In this document: piece after piece, positions 6,948-15,240 of the stretch
Layout: every line of letters begins with the position of its first letter
Position numbering within the stretch: position 1 is the stretch's first letter
Source: Caproicibacterium lactatifermentans
GTDB lineage: Bacteria > Bacillota > Clostridia > Oscillospirales > Acutalibacteraceae
Direction: 5' to 3'
NCBI RefSeq assembly: GCF_013315815.1
Contig: NZ_CP046051.1
Location: 992,001 to 1,056,000, forward strand
Length of the DNA stretch: 64,000 nucleotides
Notes under the pieces: generated by a model
What the model saw: only the letters and a program-made list of their open reading frames with translations
What the model was told of the DNA's origin: nothing
Database searches by the model: none
Program-made: the position numbers and the translations under genes

Positions 6948-8536
6948 ACAACAACGGTGTGGGACAACAAAAACAGTACACGGCCGCTTTGTATATGCGT
7001 TTATCGCGGGATGACGGCATAGGGGAAAGCGCAAGCATTGGCACACAGCGGGAAATGCTGCGTAGTTATGCCCAAAAGCATGGCTTTATCATTTTTGATG
7101 AATATGTAGATGATGGCTGCAGCGGCACAAACTTTGATCGGCCCGCGTGGAAGCGAATGATTGCGGATATTGAGCAGCATAAAATAAATTTGGTGCTGAC
7201 AAAGGACCTTTCCCGTTTGGGCAGAGATTATATCACAGCGGGACAGTATACAGAACTATACTTTCCGGCTCACGGCGTTCGCTGTATTGCTGTCAATGAT
7301 GGGTATGATTCCGCCGGCCCCTATACGGACCTTGTCCCATTTAAAAATGTGATGAACGAATGGTATGCCCGCGACATCTCCCAAAAAATTCGCGGGGCCT
7401 TGCATACGAAAATGGAGGCAGGCGCTTTTATTGGAAATTATGCGCCGTATGGTTACCGAAAAGACCCGCAGGACCACAACCGCCTCCTTCCGGATTCGGT
7501 ATCCGCACCAGTGGTCAAACGAATTTTTCGTATGGCAGCAGATGGCAGACGCCCTTCTGAAATTGCCGAAGCACTGAATCAGCAGGGTATTCCGCCGCCG
7601 TCGGTTTACCGAGCACTGCGCCTGTCACAGCAAATGCCTCCGGATTTTTCCAAACGAGGCTGGTCGCCATCTACCATTTGTAAAATGCTGCATAACGTTG
7701 TGTATCTTGGCCATATGGTACAAGGAAAAACGACAAAGCTGTCCTTTAAAAGCACCGTCGTTCTGCAAAATGCGCCGGAAAATCGGGTGCTGGTTCGCAG
7801 CACGCATGAACCGCTTGTTCCGCAAAGAGTATTTGATTTGGTACAGAAGCATACGGTATCCCGCCGCCCGGCCGCACAGGGAACTTTTGTAAATCTTTTC
7901 TCCGGCCTTGCAAAATGTGCGGATTGCGGACGAAACCTTTCTTCCAGCGGGACTGGACAGAAAGGGAAAAAAGGTTTGGTTTGCAGCGGATATAAGTTAT
8001 ATGGCAGAAAAACTTGTTCCAGCCATTTCATTCGCTATACGGTTCTTTGTCAGGCGGTGCTTAGGGACCTGCGTGTGCAGTTAAATTTGTCCTCAACACA
8101 GCGGCAGCAGGTCCTACATGACATGCAGCAGAACATACCGAAGGCCATATCGGACAGCGAGCAGCAGGAAATAGCAGACCTGCAGACACGTCAGCGCAAG
8201 CTAAAGCAAATTTTGCGTCAACTGTATGAGGACCATGTCAGTGGTTTGCTGTCGGACAGCCGCTTTCAAGACTTGCTTGCTTCCTTTGGAAAGGAACAGC
8301 GGGCTCTGACGGCACAGCTGTCCGTACTGCGGCCGAGAACAGCGGCTTCAAAGTCTCAGATTGCCGATATACACTGGCTGGAGACTTTCTGCCGTGTTCC
8401 GGAACTGACGCAGGATTTACTGTTTGCTTTTATTAAACGCATTGATGTAGGGCAGGCCGTCTGTATACAGGGCGGCCGTGCATACCGTCGACAGCATATC
8501 ACGATTGTTTATGCTTTTTCTAAGCCGGAAAAATAA
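6944..8536 (+). CDS. Large serine recombinase of the feoB element
   Basis: 530-residue site-specific recombinase that would integrate and excise the element. The resolvase catalytic domain (about 8-150) has the nucleophile Ser in YMRLSRDD, then IGTQREML, DDGCSGTNFDRP and KDLSRLGRDY. The recombinase domain (about 165-280) contains APYGYRKDP and SPSTICKMLHN. A zinc ribbon follows, with KCADCGRNLSSSG and a second Cys set (VCSGYK..KTCSS). Next come a coiled coil (about 400-450) and a C-terminal tail. The start is GTG at 6944, coupled to the small gene before it. The TAA stop (8534-8536) overlaps the right inverted-repeat arm. It is the last gene in the element. Confidence 0.95.
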   Translation: MNNNGVGQQKQYTAALYMRLSRDDGIGESASIGTQREMLRSYAQKHGFIIFDEYVDDGCSGTNFDRPAWKRMIADIEQHKINLVLTKDLSRLGRDYITAGQYTELYFPAHGVRCIAVNDGYDSAGPYTDLVPFKNVMNEWYARDISQKIRGALHTKMEAGAFIGNYAPYGYRKDPQDHNRLLPDSVSAPVVKRIFRMAADGRRPSEIAEALNQQGIPPPSVYRALRLSQQMPPDFSKRGWSPSTICKMLHNVVYLGHMVQGKTTKLSFKSTVVLQNAPENRVLVRSTHEPLVPQRVFDLVQKHTVSRRPAAQGTFVNLFSGLAKCADCGRNLSSSGTGQKGKKGLVCSGYKLYGRKTCSSHFIRYTVLCQAVLRDLRVQLNLSSTQRQQVLHDMQQNIPKAISDSEQQEIADLQTRQRKLKQILRQLYEDHVSGLLSDSRFQDLLASFGKEQRALTAQLSVLRPRTAASKSQIADIHWLETFCRVPELTQDLLFAFIKRIDVGQAVCIQGGRAYRRQHITIVYAFSKPEK

Positions 8537-8561
8537 GCCGCATAAATTTCCCAAGGGTGTG
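8535..8561 (+). other. Right attachment junction (attR) of the feoB element
   Basis: Arm AAGCCGCATAAATTTCC (8535-8551), then 6 bases, then the core TGTG (8558-8561). The arm is the inverted partner of 3952-3968 with 15 of 17 matches. In the circular form the two arms would flank the core almost symmetrically (6 and 5 bases), as expected for a serine-recombinase attP. Confidence 0.85.
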
Positions 8562-9408
8562 CATGGGCTTTGGGTGCAATGCGGCCGGTGTGACCGGCTG
8601 CCGCATTATTGATTCTCCGAGGGAACGGCTGATTGCGATTCTAACCAACAACTTTGTTCCCTGCAACGGTCGTTTTCCAACACTGATTGCAATTATTTCT
8701 ATATTCTTTGTCAGCAGTATGTCTGGCGTGCTGCAAACAACTTCGGCGGCACTTATTTTGCTGGCGGTGGTTGTTCTGGGCGTACTAACAACTTTTTTAA
8801 CATCCCGAGTGCTTTCCGCTACAGTTCTCAAGGGCATCCCGTCATCCTTTACGCTGGAACTCCCGCCATACCGCCGCCCGCAGGTCGGTCGTGTATTGGT
8901 CCGCTCCTTGCTGGACAGAACGATTTTTGTTCTGGGACGCGCGGCTTCCGTGGCGGCGCCAGCTGGACTTTTCCTCTGGCTTCTGGCTAACCTGCATGTG
9001 GGGCAAAGTACACTTTTGTCCATTTGTGCCGGGGCGCTGGACCCAATCGGCCATTTTTTCGGCATGGACGGTGTCATCCTGCTGGCGTTTATTTTGGGAT
9101 TCCCCGCCAACGAAATTGTGGTACCCATTATGCTCATGGGTTACCTTGGCATGGGACAGCTGACGGAGATGGGCAGTTATGCTTCTCTGCAGGCACTGCT
9201 CCTGCATAACGGTTGGACTTGGGTAACAGCAGTGTGTGTTGTGTTATTTTCACTTATGCACTGGCCATGTGCTACAACCATTCTGACCATACGCAAAGAA
9301 AGCGGTTCCTGGGAATGGACGGCATTGGCTGCGGCTTTGCCAACCACCTGCGGGCTTGTTCTCTGCGCTCTGCTGGCAAATGGTGCCAGACTGTTTGGCT
9401 TCGTATAA
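8557..9408 (+). CDS. feoB: FeoB, C-terminal half (severed by the element)
   Basis: Continues FeoB from CMGFGCNAAGV, with IIDSPRERL and the membrane motif LTNNFVPCNGRFPTL, then further membrane segments and the second gate-like region. It ends at TAA 9406-9408. The in-frame GTG at 8557 is the only nearby start and has no convincing ribosome binding site, so this half is probably not made separately. Genuine feoB sequence begins at about 8558; bases upstream belong to the element. Codon use and conservation look intact, so the fragment appears to be still under selection rather than decaying. Confidence 0.9.
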   Translation: MCMGFGCNAAGVTGCRIIDSPRERLIAILTNNFVPCNGRFPTLIAIISIFFVSSMSGVLQTTSAALILLAVVVLGVLTTFLTSRVLSATVLKGIPSSFTLELPPYRRPQVGRVLVRSLLDRTIFVLGRAASVAAPAGLFLWLLANLHVGQSTLLSICAGALDPIGHFFGMDGVILLAFILGFPANEIVVPIMLMGYLGMGQLTEMGSYASLQALLLHNGWTWVTAVCVVLFSLMHWPCATTILTIRKESGSWEWTALAAALPTTCGLVLCALLANGARLFGFV

Positions 9409-9417
9409 TAAAAAGAG

Positions 9418-9458
9418 AAGGGACCGCCCGCTGTTTTGTCGCTGGACGGTCCTTTTCC
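9418..9458 (+). terminator. Terminator of the feoAB locus
   Basis: GGACCG and CGGTCC form the main stem around GCTGTTTTGTCGCTG, followed by TTTTCC. It ends both the interrupted and the restored feo transcript. Confidence 0.75.
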
Positions 9459-9693
9459 TGTTTTTCACTGTGCTTATGCGTAATCCTTTACAGACGATAT
9501 ATACTAAGGATGAAGATATTTTCTTTGAAAATCATACAAAAAGGCCCAGAATTTACAGATAAAAAGAACTTTTTGACATTCCAGCGGGAGAATTTTTCAG
9601 ATTCAAATCATTGTTCATAATTTATTAATTCACTCTTATGGGATTGTATAGTAAAATTAAAATGTCGGAAATTGAGATACAAAAAGGGGACGG

Positions 9694-10587
9694 ATGCACT
9701 TGTTTGGTTACATCAGGCCCCAAAAGCCTGAATTGCGGGTGCGGGAATATGAGGCATATCGGGCAGTCTACTGTAGCATCTGCCGGGTGTTGGGCAGGCA
9801 CTATGGCATTTTCTCTCGGCTGATTCTCAGCTATGACAGCACTTTTTACGCGTTGCTTCTGCTTGCACTGCAGAAAAAATATGTTCCGTGTTTCGCGGGT
9901 GGACGCTGTGCTGCCAATCCGCTGAAAAAATGTATGTACTGTACCAATGCACAGCCTTCTTTAAAGCAAGCGGCGGCACTGAGTATTCTGCTTTCTGTGC
10001 AGAAACTGCAGGATGACCGCCGTGACCGCGGCCGCTGGCCACGCTGTCGAGCGTTTTTTCTGCTTCCTTTTCTGCATGGTGCCCACAAGAAGGCCGCTGC
10101 GGATTTTCCATGGATGGAGCAGGCCGTATGCACCTGTATGCGCCAGCAGGCGGAAGCGGAAGCAGAGCCGGATTCCACTTTGGATGATTGCGCCCAGCCG
10201 ACGGCGGAAATGTTGTCAGCAATTCTGGCGCATGAGGGCGGCACCGATACGGAACCGCTTTATCTGCGGGTTCTGCAGGAAACCGGTTTTTATCTTGGCC
10301 GTTGGGTATATCTGATGGATGCAGCAGATGATGTAGAAAAGGATGCGGCGGATGGAGATTTCAACTGGTTTGTTCGTCATTATCAGGTAACAAAGGACAG
10401 CTCACCGGAAAAGCTGACGGAAGTACACACATTTGCCAATGCAGCCATGAACCTGACCATGTCCCGGCTGTGCGCCGCTTTTAATTTGCTGGATTTAAAC
10501 AGCTTTGCTTCCGTTTTGCGCAATATCATAGAGCTGGGGCTTCCAAATATGCAGAAGCAGCTGCTTTTTAAAAAGGAGACTAAATAA
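9694..10587 (+). CDS. DUF5685 family protein
   Basis: 297-residue conserved protein of unknown function. The N-terminus MHLFGYIRPQKPELR and the Cys-containing segments YRAVYCSICRVLG, CAANPLKKCMYC and a later helical region with MDAADDVEKD fit the DUF5685 family. The Cys spacing suggests metal binding. A helical, prenyltransferase-like architecture is conceivable from the Asp-rich segment, but this is inference. It starts at ATG 9694 behind AAAAGGGGA. It is immediately adjacent to the J-domain gene (stop 10585-10587, next ATG 10588), so the two are one operon. Confidence 0.8.
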   Translation: MHLFGYIRPQKPELRVREYEAYRAVYCSICRVLGRHYGIFSRLILSYDSTFYALLLLALQKKYVPCFAGGRCAANPLKKCMYCTNAQPSLKQAAALSILLSVQKLQDDRRDRGRWPRCRAFFLLPFLHGAHKKAAADFPWMEQAVCTCMRQQAEAEAEPDSTLDDCAQPTAEMLSAILAHEGGTDTEPLYLRVLQETGFYLGRWVYLMDAADDVEKDAADGDFNWFVRHYQVTKDSSPEKLTEVHTFANAAMNLTMSRLCAAFNLLDLNSFASVLRNIIELGLPNMQKQLLFKKETK

Positions 10588-11247
10588 ATGTCAGATCCAT
10601 ATCAGGTTCTTGGCGTATCACCAAGTGCAACAGATGAGGAAGTAAAAGCGGCTTACCATAAGCTTGCAAAAAAATATCATCCGGACAACTACGCCAACAG
10701 TCCACTGGCGGATTTAGCCAGTGAAAAAATGAAGGAAATCAATGAGTCCTATGATACGATTGTCAACCAGCGTAAACAGCAGGCACAGCAGGGGCCTTTT
10801 ACCGGGAATCCCTATCAGGGGAGCTACTATGGTTATGCTGGAACACAAAGTCAGTCTTCGTCCGGCTTTTCAGATGTGCGTTCTTATATTCGTGGCGGAC
10901 GTTTGGCGGATGCAGAACAGATACTGGACGGTGTACCGGCCGAGAACCGCAACGCTGAGTGGTATTTTTTAAAGGGAACTGTTTTGTACAACCGTGGACA
11001 GCTGGAACAGGCATCCAACTACATCGGCCATGCCTGTCAAATGGACCCAGGCAACGGCGAATACCGTGCAGCTATGAGCCAGATAAACGGCCAGTACCGG
11101 GGCTATTACGGTGGCTATAATCCATCTGTTCAGAACAATCGGTCTGACATGGACCAAGCCTGTAACTGTTGTGGGAATCTTGTGTGTGCAGACGCTTGCT
11201 GTGAATGTTTCGGCGGCAATCTGATTCCATGCATTGGCTGTAGATAA
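10588..11247 (+). CDS. J-domain (DnaJ-like) protein
   Basis: 219-residue co-chaperone-like protein. The J domain covers residues 1 to about 60, with the HPD tripeptide in KYHPDNY that stimulates Hsp70 ATPase. A Gly/Tyr/Gln-rich linker follows. A TPR-like stretch (GRLADAEQILDGVPAENR, then WYFLKGTVLYNRGQLEQA) comes next. The C-terminal Cys cluster CNCCGNLVCADACCECFGG and IPCIGCR probably binds metal. It is not canonical DnaJ, because the four CxxCxGxG repeats are absent. It sits between DUF5685 and a membrane protein, which suggests the three act together. Confidence 0.88.
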   Translation: MSDPYQVLGVSPSATDEEVKAAYHKLAKKYHPDNYANSPLADLASEKMKEINESYDTIVNQRKQQAQQGPFTGNPYQGSYYGYAGTQSQSSSGFSDVRSYIRGGRLADAEQILDGVPAENRNAEWYFLKGTVLYNRGQLEQASNYIGHACQMDPGNGEYRAAMSQINGQYRGYYGGYNPSVQNNRSDMDQACNCCGNLVCADACCECFGGNLIPCIGCR

Positions 11248-11262
11248 GGGGGCGCTGCCGAT

Positions 11263-11814
11263 ATGAAAAGAGGGCATACGCTGAAAGTTGCTTTCAGCGG
11301 GATCTTAATCGCGCTGGCATTACTGTTTATCTGTTTGGGCGGTATTCTACCGGCTATGACATATGCCATGCCGGCGCTGGGCGGGCTTATGCTGATTCCC
11401 GCTGTTGTTGAGCTTGGCCCAGGCTGGGCATGGCCGGTTTACTTTGCATCGTCTGTTTTAGGCGTACTGCTAGGACCGGATAAAAGCGCTGCTGTACTGT
11501 TCCTTTTCTTTTTTGGTTATTACCCGATTGTGAAGGCACTGCTGGAACACAAGGTTCACAGTCGCCTACTTTGCCTGCTTTTCAAACTGTTGCTTTTCAA
11601 TGCGGCGGCAATAGCGGCATTCTATATCAGTGTCAGCCTTTTGAATGTACCAAAAATGGTTTTTTCTATTGCCGGTATTTATTTGCCGGGTGTGTTGCTT
11701 CTGTTGGCGAATTTTGTATTTTTGCTTTATGATTATGCGGTTGGTGGTGTGGCAGCTTTCTATTTTTCACGATTGCACCGCTTTATCAGCAAGTGGCTGA
11801 TTGGAAATTTTTAA
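11263..11814 (+). CDS. Small integral membrane protein, ECF S-component-like
   Basis: 183 residues with about five to six hydrophobic segments (FSGILIALALLFICLGGILP, MLIPAVVEL, VLFLFFFGYYPIV, LLLFNAAAIAAFYISVSLL, VLLLLANFVFLLYDYAV). The N-terminal helix with GILIAL and the compact size recall substrate-binding S components of ECF transporters, but no ECF ATPase or T component is nearby. It starts at ATG 11263, 15 bases after the J-domain gene. Function not assigned. Confidence 0.7.
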   Translation: MKRGHTLKVAFSGILIALALLFICLGGILPAMTYAMPALGGLMLIPAVVELGPGWAWPVYFASSVLGVLLGPDKSAAVLFLFFFGYYPIVKALLEHKVHSRLLCLLFKLLLFNAAAIAAFYISVSLLNVPKMVFSIAGIYLPGVLLLLANFVFLLYDYAVGGVAAFYFSRLHRFISKWLIGNF

Positions 11815-11825
11815 TTGCCCGTAGT

Positions 11826-11863
11826 GTACCACTGCAGAGATGTTAATGCAGTGGTACTTTTGT
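11826..11863 (+). terminator. Terminator after the DUF5685/J-domain operon
   Basis: GTACCACTGCA (11826-11836) pairs with TGCAGTGGTAC (11847-11857), 11 bp with a 10-base loop, then TTTTG. Confidence 0.88.
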
Positions 11864-11991
11864 GCCAATTTTTGAAAGAGATCGGATGCCGTACCAGAGG
11901 AAATGCAGGTGGAAAACTTTTTCTTGCTTTTTGGGGCAGAAGGTTCTAAACTTACTTATAAGAAACCAGAAGGACAGCAGAGTTTTTTTAG

Positions 11992-12020
11992 TTGACAGAT
12001 TTCATGGGCAAGTTTATAAT
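11992..12020 (+). promoter_or_regulatory. Consensus sigma-A promoter
   Basis: TTGACA (11992-11997), 17-base spacer, TATAAT (12015-12020). A start near 12027 is predicted. The first gene downstream begins only at 12299, and a strong hairpin intervenes. Confidence 0.85.
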
Positions 12021-12026
12021 GTGGTT

Positions 12027-12110
12027 GATAAAGCTTGAAATTTGCGGCCCAATAGGGCAAACATAAAATAGACCCCCGGGAGCGGCCACTTCCGGGGGTC
12101 CTCTTTTGGC
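12027..12110 (+). ncRNA. Candidate short RNA or attenuated leader with intrinsic terminator
   Basis: From the predicted start of the consensus promoter to a GC-rich hairpin (GACCCCCGGGA paired with TCCGGGGGTC, 12071-12096) followed by CTCTTTT. The transcript would be about 80 bases. It could be a stand-alone small RNA or an attenuator for the RpiR gene at 12299. I do not recognise a known riboswitch class. From 12111 to 12298 nothing else is evident except the ribosome binding site of the next gene. Confidence 0.45.
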
Positions 12111-12298
12111 CAGCAGTTCTTTGGCTTTTTGTTCATCTGTTTACTGCCCGCAAACATGGTTAAAAGAATAAAGCCTAAAGCAAAATGGCATTTTTTATCA
12201 TACAGGACATATTGACCTTGCGGTCCTGCCATAGAAGATAGGTGCCAAAACCGGGAATAATGAAAACAGCGGCCGCTTTCATAGGAGTGAATGAATTA

Positions 12299-13201
12299 AT
12301 GAATGACAGCTTAACGCAGAGAATACAGGAGAATATGCGCTCTTTTTCCAAAGGACAGCGCCTGATAGCTACGTATATAATGGAACACTATGACAAAGTC
12401 GCATTTATGACAGCCTCTCGACTGGGCAGCACAGTGGGCGTCAGTGAATCTACTGTTGTTCGCTTTGCAACAGAGATTGGCTACGATGGTTATCCAGAAC
12501 TGCAGCGTGCAATGCAGGAGATGATTCGCAGCAAGCTGACGATTGTACAGCGTATGGACGTTACCCGGGAGCGCATCGGTGACAACGATATTCTGGACAC
12601 AGTCCTCGGTCAGGACAGTGACGTTATCCGTCGTACCATGGAGTACACGTCCCATGATGAATTCTATAAAGCTGCCGATACGATTTTGGCTGCACGCAAA
12701 GTGTACATTCTTGGTGCGCGCAGCTGCCAGGCGCTGGCATCTTTTCTTGCCTATTATCTGGGCCTTTTATTGGAAGATGTTATTCTGGTGCAGGCTACCA
12801 GTGAAGCGGAAATCTTTCAGCAACTCATCCATATCAATGAGAACGACGTGGTCATTGTTCTTAGTTTCCCGCGCTATTCCCGCAAAGCAACAAAAGCAAT
12901 GCAGTTTGCCCATGAATGCGGTGCCAAAGGTATTGCCATTACAGATACTGCGGCATCGCCGGTGGCAAAGCACGCAGATTACGCGCTGCTGGCACGCAGT
13001 GATATTGCCGCCATTGTGGACTCTTTGGTTGCACCGCTCAGCCTAATTGATGCGCTGGTCGTTACTCTCTCTCTGAAAAAGCAAAAGACAATGGACCCAA
13101 CCTTTAAGCGGCTGGAGGCCATTTGGGACGAATATCATGTCTACGAAAAAGTAGACAATGAAAACACCGAAAAGGATGATACAAAACATGCAGAAGCCTG
13201 A
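12299..13201 (+). CDS. MurR/RpiR family transcriptional regulator
   Basis: 300-residue regulator. The N-terminal HTH_6 domain (about residues 1-75) includes FSKGQRLIATYI and a recognition helix in TVGVSESTVVRFATEIGYDGY. The C-terminal SIS domain (about 115-250) has VYILGARSCQALASFLAYYL and VVIVLSFPRYSRKA and binds a phosphosugar. ATG 12299 is preferred because AGGAG at 12283-12287 fits it; an in-frame ATG at 12260 lacks a site. The end overlaps the next gene. No sugar operon is adjacent, so the target and ligand are unknown. Confidence 0.9.
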   Translation: MNDSLTQRIQENMRSFSKGQRLIATYIMEHYDKVAFMTASRLGSTVGVSESTVVRFATEIGYDGYPELQRAMQEMIRSKLTIVQRMDVTRERIGDNDILDTVLGQDSDVIRRTMEYTSHDEFYKAADTILAARKVYILGARSCQALASFLAYYLGLLLEDVILVQATSEAEIFQQLIHINENDVVIVLSFPRYSRKATKAMQFAHECGAKGIAITDTAASPVAKHADYALLARSDIAAIVDSLVAPLSLIDALVVTLSLKKQKTMDPTFKRLEAIWDEYHVYEKVDNENTEKDDTKHAEA

Positions 13202-14444
13202 TGTGCTTGTAGTAGGGGCGGGGGCTGCTGGCTTGATGGCAGCCGGCACAGCCGCATCTCGCGGATTGACTGTTTGGCTTGCTGAAAAGAACGCTGCTCC
13301 CGGGAAAAAACTGGGGATTACCGGCAAAGGCCGTTGCAACCTTACCAACGACTGCATAATTCCGCTGTTTCTGGAAAACGTGCCTACCAATCCCCGTTTC
13401 CTGTATGGTGCATTGAACCGTTTTTCTCCTGCGGATACCAAAGCCTTTTTTGAGGGACTGGGTGTTCCGTTGAAAACCGAACGCGGCCGCCGCGTTTTCC
13501 CACAGTCGGATAAGGCATCTGATATTGTAGATGCACTGACCAACTGGGTTACACAAACGGGCGTCTATACGATACGCGGCAGTGCCGAACGGCTTTTAAC
13601 ACGAGCCGGCCATGCTGCTGGTGTGCAGATGTCGGATGGACGCCGCATAGAAGCAGAACAGGTTATTCTTTGCTGTGGCGGGGCATCCTATTCCAGCACG
13701 GGTTCTAATGGCTCCGGCTATCGGATTGCGGCAGAAGCGGGTCATACTATTCTGCCATTAAAGCCGTCCCTGGTACCGCTGACCTGTGCGGGTGAGGAAT
13801 GCCGGGATATGATGGGCCTTTCTCTGCGTAATGTCAGCTGTACGTTTTACGATAATGTTCGTAAAAAAGAAGTGCACCGAGAATTTGGAGAAATGCTTTT
13901 TACCCACTTTGGCGTATCCGGACCCATTATTCTAAGTGCCAGTGCACATCTGCGGGAAATGTCCGTAGGTCGGTATCGCATGGATATCGATTTAAAGCCA
14001 GCCCTTTCACTGGAAAAACTGGATGCACGCCTGCTGCGTGACATTTCCGCACATCCGGCTCGCGCTTTCTCCAACGCACTTACGGATTTGTTGCCGCATA
14101 AGCTAATTCCGGTGGTGGTCCAACGGTCCGGCATTCCGGCATTTACAAAGTGCGGAGAAATCACGCGGGAGCAGCGGCATGACCTAATTCATCTTTTAAA
14201 GGCATTTTCTTTTACGATTACTGGTTCCCGTCCGCTGGAGGAAGCAATCGTCACCAGCGGCGGCGTTTCCACCAAAGAAGTGGACCCGCGTACCATGCAG
14301 TCCAAAAAGATACCCGGTCTTTACTTTGCAGGTGAAATTTTGGATGTGGACGGCTATACAGGCGGCTACAACCTGCAAATTGCTTTTTCCACAGGTCGTG
14401 TGGCCGGAGAGAATGTGCAGGGCACATATGCTCCAGAAAGCTGA
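13188..14444 (+). CDS. BaiN/HI0933-type NAD(P)/FAD-dependent oxidoreductase
   Basis: 418-residue flavoprotein. The Rossmann FAD-binding motif DVLVVGAGAAGLMAAG is at the N-terminus, and GKKLGITGKGRCNLTN is the signature of the HI0933 family. The C-terminal GLYFAGEILDVDGYTGGYN closes the FAD domain. The start is ATG 13188, with AAAGGATG upstream, giving a 14-base overlap with the RpiR gene; in-frame ATGs at 13158 and 13176 are alternatives. Members are widespread in Firmicutes, and one relative (BaiN) acts on bile acids. The substrate here is not inferable. Confidence 0.9.
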   Translation: MQKPDVLVVGAGAAGLMAAGTAASRGLTVWLAEKNAAPGKKLGITGKGRCNLTNDCIIPLFLENVPTNPRFLYGALNRFSPADTKAFFEGLGVPLKTERGRRVFPQSDKASDIVDALTNWVTQTGVYTIRGSAERLLTRAGHAAGVQMSDGRRIEAEQVILCCGGASYSSTGSNGSGYRIAAEAGHTILPLKPSLVPLTCAGEECRDMMGLSLRNVSCTFYDNVRKKEVHREFGEMLFTHFGVSGPIILSASAHLREMSVGRYRMDIDLKPALSLEKLDARLLRDISAHPARAFSNALTDLLPHKLIPVVVQRSGIPAFTKCGEITREQRHDLIHLLKAFSFTITGSRPLEEAIVTSGGVSTKEVDPRTMQSKKIPGLYFAGEILDVDGYTGGYNLQIAFSTGRVAGENVQGTYAPES

Positions 14445-14451
14445 ATCCACT

Positions 14452-14480
14452 TTGCCTTTTGACCTTGATTGTAGTATACT
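14452..14480 (+). promoter_or_regulatory. Probable sigma-A promoter for cmk
   Basis: TTGCCT (14452-14457), 17 bases, TATACT (14475-14480), in the short gap before cmk. Confidence 0.5.
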
Positions 14481-14540
14481 AAACAGGTATGCATTTCCAT
14501 CTGTTCTATATGAATCCCTTTTAATATGGAGGACTTGTAC

Positions 14541-15209
14541 ATGATTCAAATTGCGATTGATGGTCCGGCCGGAGCAGGGAAAAGCACCATTGCGCGCAAA
14601 GTTGCTGCTCAACTGGGTTTCCTCTATGTAGATACCGGTGCGCTTTACCGGGCGGTTGCACTGCACGTTTTGCGGGCAGGCGCAGTTGCAGCGGATACAG
14701 CCGCTGTAACAGCATTGCTGCCTAGTGCTCACATTTCCCTGCGGTACGAAAACGGCCTGCAGGAAGTTTATCTGCAGGGTGAAAATGTTTCCGAGGAAAT
14801 ACGCACGCCACAGGTCAGCCGAGCCGTTTCTGCCGTATCTGCCATTCCAGAGGTGCGGGAGTTCCTGTTTGGGTTGCAGCAGCAGCTGGCGCGGGAAAAC
14901 AATGTAATCATGGACGGCCGCGACATTGGCACAGTGGTGCTGCCGCAGGCACAGGTTAAAATCTTTCTGACAGCTTCTCCGGAGGATCGTGCACAGCGCC
15001 GTTTTCAGGAAATGCAGGGAAAGGGACAGGCTGTTTCCTATGAAACGGTTCTTGCGGATATTCGCAAACGCGACGAGCAGGACACGCACCGCGCAGTGGC
15101 ACCGCTCAAGCAGGCGGCTGATGCTGTTCGGGTGGACACGACTGGCAATACGCTGGAAGAAAGCGTTACCCGTCTGTCCCGGTTCATTCGCAAAAAGTTG
15201 GGACTGTGA
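14541..15209 (+). CDS. cmk: Cytidylate kinase
   Basis: Phosphorylates CMP and dCMP with ATP. The Walker A GPAGAGKSTIARK is at residues 8-20, followed by YVDTGALYRAVAL (CMP site), DGRDIGTVVLPQA (about 117-129) and an LID segment RRFQEMQGKG. The length of 222 residues is typical of the cmk1 type. ATG 14541 fits GGAGG at 14528-14532; the ATG at 14526 would overlap that site. plsC follows, and the ispH-rpsA fusion comes next, a gene order common in Clostridia. Confidence 0.96.
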   Translation: MIQIAIDGPAGAGKSTIARKVAAQLGFLYVDTGALYRAVALHVLRAGAVAADTAAVTALLPSAHISLRYENGLQEVYLQGENVSEEIRTPQVSRAVSAVSAIPEVREFLFGLQQQLARENNVIMDGRDIGTVVLPQAQVKIFLTASPEDRAQRRFQEMQGKGQAVSYETVLADIRKRDEQDTHRAVAPLKQAADAVRVDTTGNTLEESVTRLSRFIRKKLGL

Positions 15210-15240
15210 TTTTTGGCAGAAAGAAAGGACGAAACCTGCA

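Larger units (their letters stand above)
3947..8561 (+). mobile_element. 4.6-kb serine-recombinase intervening element inside feoB
   Basis: A 4,615-bp segment lies between two copies of a TGTG core and separates two parts of one feoB reading frame. Removing one core copy plus the intervening DNA joins 2709-3946 to 8562-9408, which is 2,085 bases or 695 codons including the stop, with no frame change. The junction reads QALTM-CMGFGCN, the expected continuous FeoB sequence. It contains five genes, all in the feoB direction, and no phage structural, replication or conjugation genes. No intrinsic terminator is seen at either edge. The layout is that of a site-specific integration by a large serine recombinase, comparable to skin/sigK-type elements. 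Whether excision is regulated cannot be told from one sequence. Confidence 0.9.

Noticed and set aside
3943..8561. feoB interruption as an assembly or frameshift error
   Set aside because: The shared core, inverted arms, recombinase and exact frame restoration fit site-specific insertion far better.
3947..8561. The element as a prophage or conjugative transposon
   Set aside because: No capsid, tail, lysis, replication or transfer genes; only 4.6 kb with five genes.
12014..12232. Minus-strand 72-residue frame with two hydrophobic stretches
   Set aside because: No ribosome site before its ATG, and it runs through the hairpin at 12071-12096, so it is probably not a gene.
14196..15089. Minus-strand frame of 297 residues
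   Set aside because: It covers parts of two well-supported plus-strand genes (the BaiN-like gene and cmk) and has no recognisable domain.
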